Source: DATJHM01 sp035493895 (lineage in GTDB: Bacteria > Chloroflexota > Ktedonobacteria > Ktedonobacterales > Ktedonobacteraceae). Taken from it: a DNA stretch of 64,000 nt. The number at the start of each line of letters is the position of its first letter. Positions within the stretch are counted from its first letter, which is position 1. The notes beneath the pieces were generated by a model. It was not told the origin of the DNA. It did not search any database and was given only the letters and a program-made list of their open reading frames with translations. Where the stretch lies: positions 1 through 64,000 of the forward strand of contig DATJHM010000086.1 in assembly GCA_035493895.1 (NCBI GenBank). The letters run 5' to 3'. Both the position numbers and the translations under genes were made by a program. Shown one piece after another: positions 61,451-64,000 of this stretch.

Positions 61451-62140
61451 ATGGAGACAGAGAACGAAGTTTCCTACCTCAAACAAGTCTACATTTTTGC
61501 AAGCCTCAGCGACGATGATATTCGTGAACTGATGAGCGTAGCCAAGCGCCGGACCTTTCGAGCGGGCGAAGTTATATTCCATCGAGATGATCCAGGACAA
61601 GTGCTTTACGTCATTAAAGAGGGAAAAGTCAAGATCTGTCTCACCAGCTCAGATGGACAAGAAATTTCCCTGGTAGTCTTTGGCAAAGGCGAATATTTCG
61701 GCGAGCTTGCCCTGCTGGATGGATTTCCACGTTCAGCCGATGCCATCGCCCTGGAGAGGGTCGAATGCTATACATTGCAGCGTAGCGATTTTCACAACGC
61801 GATCATGAAAAGTCCCAAAATCGCGATCCAGGTGTTGGAAGTGCTCTCGAAGCGTCTGCGCAACACGGATCAGCACGTCGAAGACCTGATCTTCCTGGAC
61901 GTCTATGGGAGAGTAGCGAAAAAGCTCCTGGAGCTGGCAGAAACGCATGGAGCGACCGTTGCAGATGGCATTCGCATCGAAGTGCGTTTGACGCAACAAG
62001 AGCTGGCCTCCATGGTGGGAGCCTCGAGAGAGAGCGTCAATAAAGTCATGGGTTATTTTACGGATAAAGGCTTTATCAGCACCGACAGGCATCGTGTCAC
62101 CGTCCATCGTCTGGCAGATCTCAAACGGCGCATCTATTAA
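61451..62140 (+). CDS. Crp/Fnr family transcriptional regulator
   Basis: 229 residues. The cyclic-nucleotide-binding beta-roll (about 20-135) has G-E-Y-F-G-E-L-A-L-L-D-G, where R-S-A follows (F-P-R-S-A-D-A), as in cAMP-binding proteins. The long helix (130-160) and the Crp winged helix (about 160-225; L-T-Q-Q-E-L-A-S-M-V-G-A-S-R-E-S-V-N-K-V) complete it. No Fnr-type cysteines are at the N-terminus, so it senses a nucleotide rather than oxygen. The ATG at 61451 follows AAAGGAAAAAAG. Divergent from the Mrp gene. Confidence 0.93.
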   Translation: METENEVSYLKQVYIFASLSDDDIRELMSVAKRRTFRAGEVIFHRDDPGQVLYVIKEGKVKICLTSSDGQEISLVVFGKGEYFGELALLDGFPRSADAIALERVECYTLQRSDFHNAIMKSPKIAIQVLEVLSKRLRNTDQHVEDLIFLDVYGRVAKKLLELAETHGATVADGIRIEVRLTQQELASMVGASRESVNKVMGYFTDKGFISTDRHRVTVHRLADLKRRIY

Positions 62141-62329
62141 CGCAGCAGCGGACATGTGACAGCCATCCTCCTTTTTAGGGCTCTAGAGCAGGCCCAATAG
62201 TCATCAACTGCAACGTGTTTCTCGCACGGCACGTTTGAGTTATAGGATGAACGAGCATTCTCACTTTGAAGGGATAGTGCACGCTTGGAGAAAGTAACCC
62301 AACCACAAGAGATACAGGAGACAGCAGAA

Positions 62330-63307
62330 ATGCCTGATCCGTCCCCATCTCCTGTAGGCCCGGTGAGTTCTTCGGGGACCTGGCAGCGGATCCTGGCCCT
62401 GATCCAGACAATGCGCCCTCGGCAGTGGACAAAAAACTTCGCCGTCTTTATCGGCTTAATCTTTGCGCAGCAACTCTTCAATCTGGTAGGCTTTGAGCGA
62501 GCAGCGCTGGCCTTTCTTATTTTCTGTGTGGCTTCGAGCAGCATTTACCTGCTCAACGACCTGCTCGACCTCGAAAACGATCGCCAGCATCCAGTCAAGC
62601 GTCTGCGGCCACTGGCATCGGGCAGGCTACCAAAGATCTGGGCCAAAAGCGCCATAGGGGTACTATTGCTGGGTGACAGTGCGCTCATCCTGTTGCTTTT
62701 CCGCCTCCCGCTGGACCGAAACAGAGATCTCTTTGCCACAATGGGAGGGGCCAATTTACTCTTCACATTGACAGTAGCGGGCTACCTCTTCATAATGGTC
62801 CTGTATGGAATTCGCCTGAAACATATTGTTCTTATTGACGTTTTTATAATAGCAGGTGGGTTTGTTTTGCGCATACTGGCAGGGGCAATAGTCATCCCGG
62901 TCGATATCTCGCCATGGCTCTACATCGTCACCAGCCAGCTTTCACTGTTTCTTGCGTTATGCAAGAGGCGTAACGAACTCGTACTGCTTCAGGGGCAGGC
63001 AAGCACGCATCGGCAGATATTAAAAGAATATAGTATCCCGATGTTGAACCAGATGATCACAATCGTAGTAGCAACAACCATCATGGCCTATAGTCTCTAT
63101 ACATTTCAGGGGCCAACAGGAAATCATCGGCTGTTGCTCACATTGCCACTGGTATTATACGGCCTTTTCCGCTATCTCTATCTGGTCTATATGAAGGGAG
63201 ATGGAGGAAGTCCTGAAGAAATACTATTACGTGACCCACATATGATTGGAACCGTTTTGTTGTGTACAGGGTTGATTGTAATGCTGTTGTATCTCCTCCC
63301 ACAATAA
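62330..63307 (+). CDS. UbiA-family decaprenyl-phosphate phosphoribosyltransferase-like enzyme
   Basis: 325 residues, with eight or nine membrane helices. The two UbiA aspartate motifs are N-D-L-L-D-L-E-N-D-R-x-H-P with K-R-L-R-P-L-A-S-G, and the R-P-R-Q-W-T-K-N segment (M-R-P-R-Q-W-T-K-N-F-A-V-F) near the N-terminus is typical of DPPR synthase (Rv3806c type). It attaches 5-phosphoribose to a polyprenyl phosphate, the first step to lipid-linked arabinose or ribose. CAGGAG precedes the ATG at 62330; a TTG 15 codons earlier is less likely. It is upstream of a DPM1-like gene. Confidence 0.87.
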   Translation: MPDPSPSPVGPVSSSGTWQRILALIQTMRPRQWTKNFAVFIGLIFAQQLFNLVGFERAALAFLIFCVASSSIYLLNDLLDLENDRQHPVKRLRPLASGRLPKIWAKSAIGVLLLGDSALILLLFRLPLDRNRDLFATMGGANLLFTLTVAGYLFIMVLYGIRLKHIVLIDVFIIAGGFVLRILAGAIVIPVDISPWLYIVTSQLSLFLALCKRRNELVLLQGQASTHRQILKEYSIPMLNQMITIVVATTIMAYSLYTFQGPTGNHRLLLTLPLVLYGLFRYLYLVYMKGDGGSPEEILLRDPHMIGTVLLCTGLIVMLLYLLPQ

Positions 63308-63522
63308 CGGGAGTAGAGAAAGATCGCAGATGACGACAACCGGGCTAGTTTTATAGCGCTTTAAGGGTAAAGTGTTACTTGCCTTATTGCTTATTGGTTA
63401 AACAAATGTCATCCTAATTACAGAATCGTCCACTGACATTGAAAGCGTTAAAACTGGGAAGGCGGATGTCGCTGACCCTCCTTGGTAGACTCTGATTTGG
63501 CCTATTGATAGGAGAAAGTGCA

Positions 63523-63687
63523 GTGCCCATATTCCAGATCACCCGATACGTAGCTATTTTTGAAATGCAAGGAACTGATCGGGAGGGGAAACAACAAAGG
63601 ACGGAGATCATATTGCCTATGCATGAACGCTATGTGGATTACGAAGCGGCATCAACATCGGCACACACTGGAGAAAAAGTTGTATGA
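63523..63687 (+). CDS. Small hypothetical protein coupled to the glycosyltransferase gene
   Basis: 54 residues from a GTG at 63523, with AGGAG upstream. It begins MPIFQITRYVAIFEMQG, then a polar acidic end. Its TGA overlaps the next ATG (ATGA), so the two are translated together. No family is recognised; a small regulator or adaptor of the glycosyltransferase is possible. Confidence 0.55.
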   Translation: MPIFQITRYVAIFEMQGTDREGKQQRTEIILPMHERYVDYEAASTSAHTGEKVV

Positions 63688-64000
63688 AGACCATTATTAT
63701 TATTCCAACCTATAATGAAATTGAGAATCTGCGGCCCCTCTTAGAGGCGACCTTCTCGTATGCCCCAGAAACAGATGTACTGATCGTTGATGATAATTCA
63801 CCAGATGGTACGGGGAAACTGGCAGATCAAATTCACGAGCAAGACCCCCGTGTTCATGTCCTGCATCGTACGGGCAAGCTTGGGCTGGGCACAGCATATA
63901 TTGCCGGGTTCAAATATGCGATTGAGCACGAATACGACGCTGCATTTGAAATGGATGCTGATTTTTCTCATGATCCGCGCTATCTTCCCGACTTTTTACA
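63684..64000 (+). CDS. Polyprenyl-phosphate sugar transferase (DPM1-like GT2), cut by the window end
   Basis: 105 codons are present. It begins M-K-T-I-I-I-I-P-T-Y-N-E, with V-D-D-N-S-P-D-G-T-G and the metal motif D-A-D-F-S-H-D-P, all as in dolichol/polyprenol-phosphate mannose synthases. It moves a sugar from a GDP- or UDP-donor to a lipid phosphate. The rest lies outside the window. Confidence 0.9.
   Translation, partial: MKTIIIIPTYNEIENLRPLLEATFSYAPETDVLIVDDNSPDGTGKLADQIHEQDPRVHVLHRTGKLGLGTAYIAGFKYAIEHEYDAAFEMDADFSHDPRYLPDFL

Overview
The window looks like chromosomal DNA from a Chloroflexota bacterium, most likely a Ktedonobacteria-type lineage. I infer this from the mix of families, the many paralogous accessory genes and the long repeat-filled spacers; there is no rRNA gene to confirm it. 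No rRNA, tRNA or CRISPR array is recognisable. Base use is moderate in GC, and most genes have clear Shine-Dalgarno sites.

Layout. 1-2160: a histidine phosphatase cut by the window edge, a mobile repeat, a PaaI-type thioesterase and a DinB protein. 2173-15434 (minus strand): one eight-gene run transcribed from about 15520, encoding a large exported protein, an ABC ATPase and permease, a coiled-coil membrane protein, a MoxR AAA+ ATPase, a DUF58 protein and two large membrane VWA proteins. This is a MoxR/Bat-type envelope module. 15995-23561: ribose-5-phosphate isomerase, a response regulator with DUF4388, repeats and a roadblock-like tail, and then a membrane-maintenance set (PspA, flotillin, NfeD-like, small membrane protein) with an XRE regulator. 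23875-29556: a DoxX-Rieske fusion, a penicillin acylase homologue and cysteinyl-tRNA synthetase.

30291-36186 holds the most intriguing metabolic cluster: a circularly permuted ATP-grasp enzyme, an alpha-E protein and three transglutaminase-fold proteins. It runs divergently, and a terminator-like hairpin lies between promoter and start codon of the ATP-grasp gene. 36330-38441 is a LacI / HAD / MazG-like run. 38442-40980 is an accessory island: mobile repeats, an alpha/beta hydrolase under a near-consensus promoter overlapped by palindromic operators, and the stump of a divergent (probably TetR-type) regulator cut off by a mobile repeat that carries a second nested element.

40983-54796: ECF sigma with a WD40-type anti-sigma partner, a 39-aa peptide gene, metH, hicAB, a PfpI protease-like protein, a YbdK-like ligase, a class V aminotransferase, an HTH-GAF-like regulator, ribonuclease Z and an alpha/beta hydrolase. 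55286-64000: a DUF1634-TSUP transporter fusion, a small CxxC/HxxH protein, an orphan histidine kinase, prephenate dehydratase, a DUF1858-Mrp ATPase, a Crp/Fnr regulator, and the start of a polyprenyl-phosphate glycosylation run (UbiA-type DPPR synthase, a small protein, a DPM1-like glycosyltransferase cut by the window edge).

The best candidates for new biology are the ATP-grasp/alpha-E/transglutaminase cluster with its attenuator, the disrupted repressor with intact operators, the 39-aa peptide, and the dispersed ~250-bp repeat family with ~23-26 bp terminal inverted repeats.
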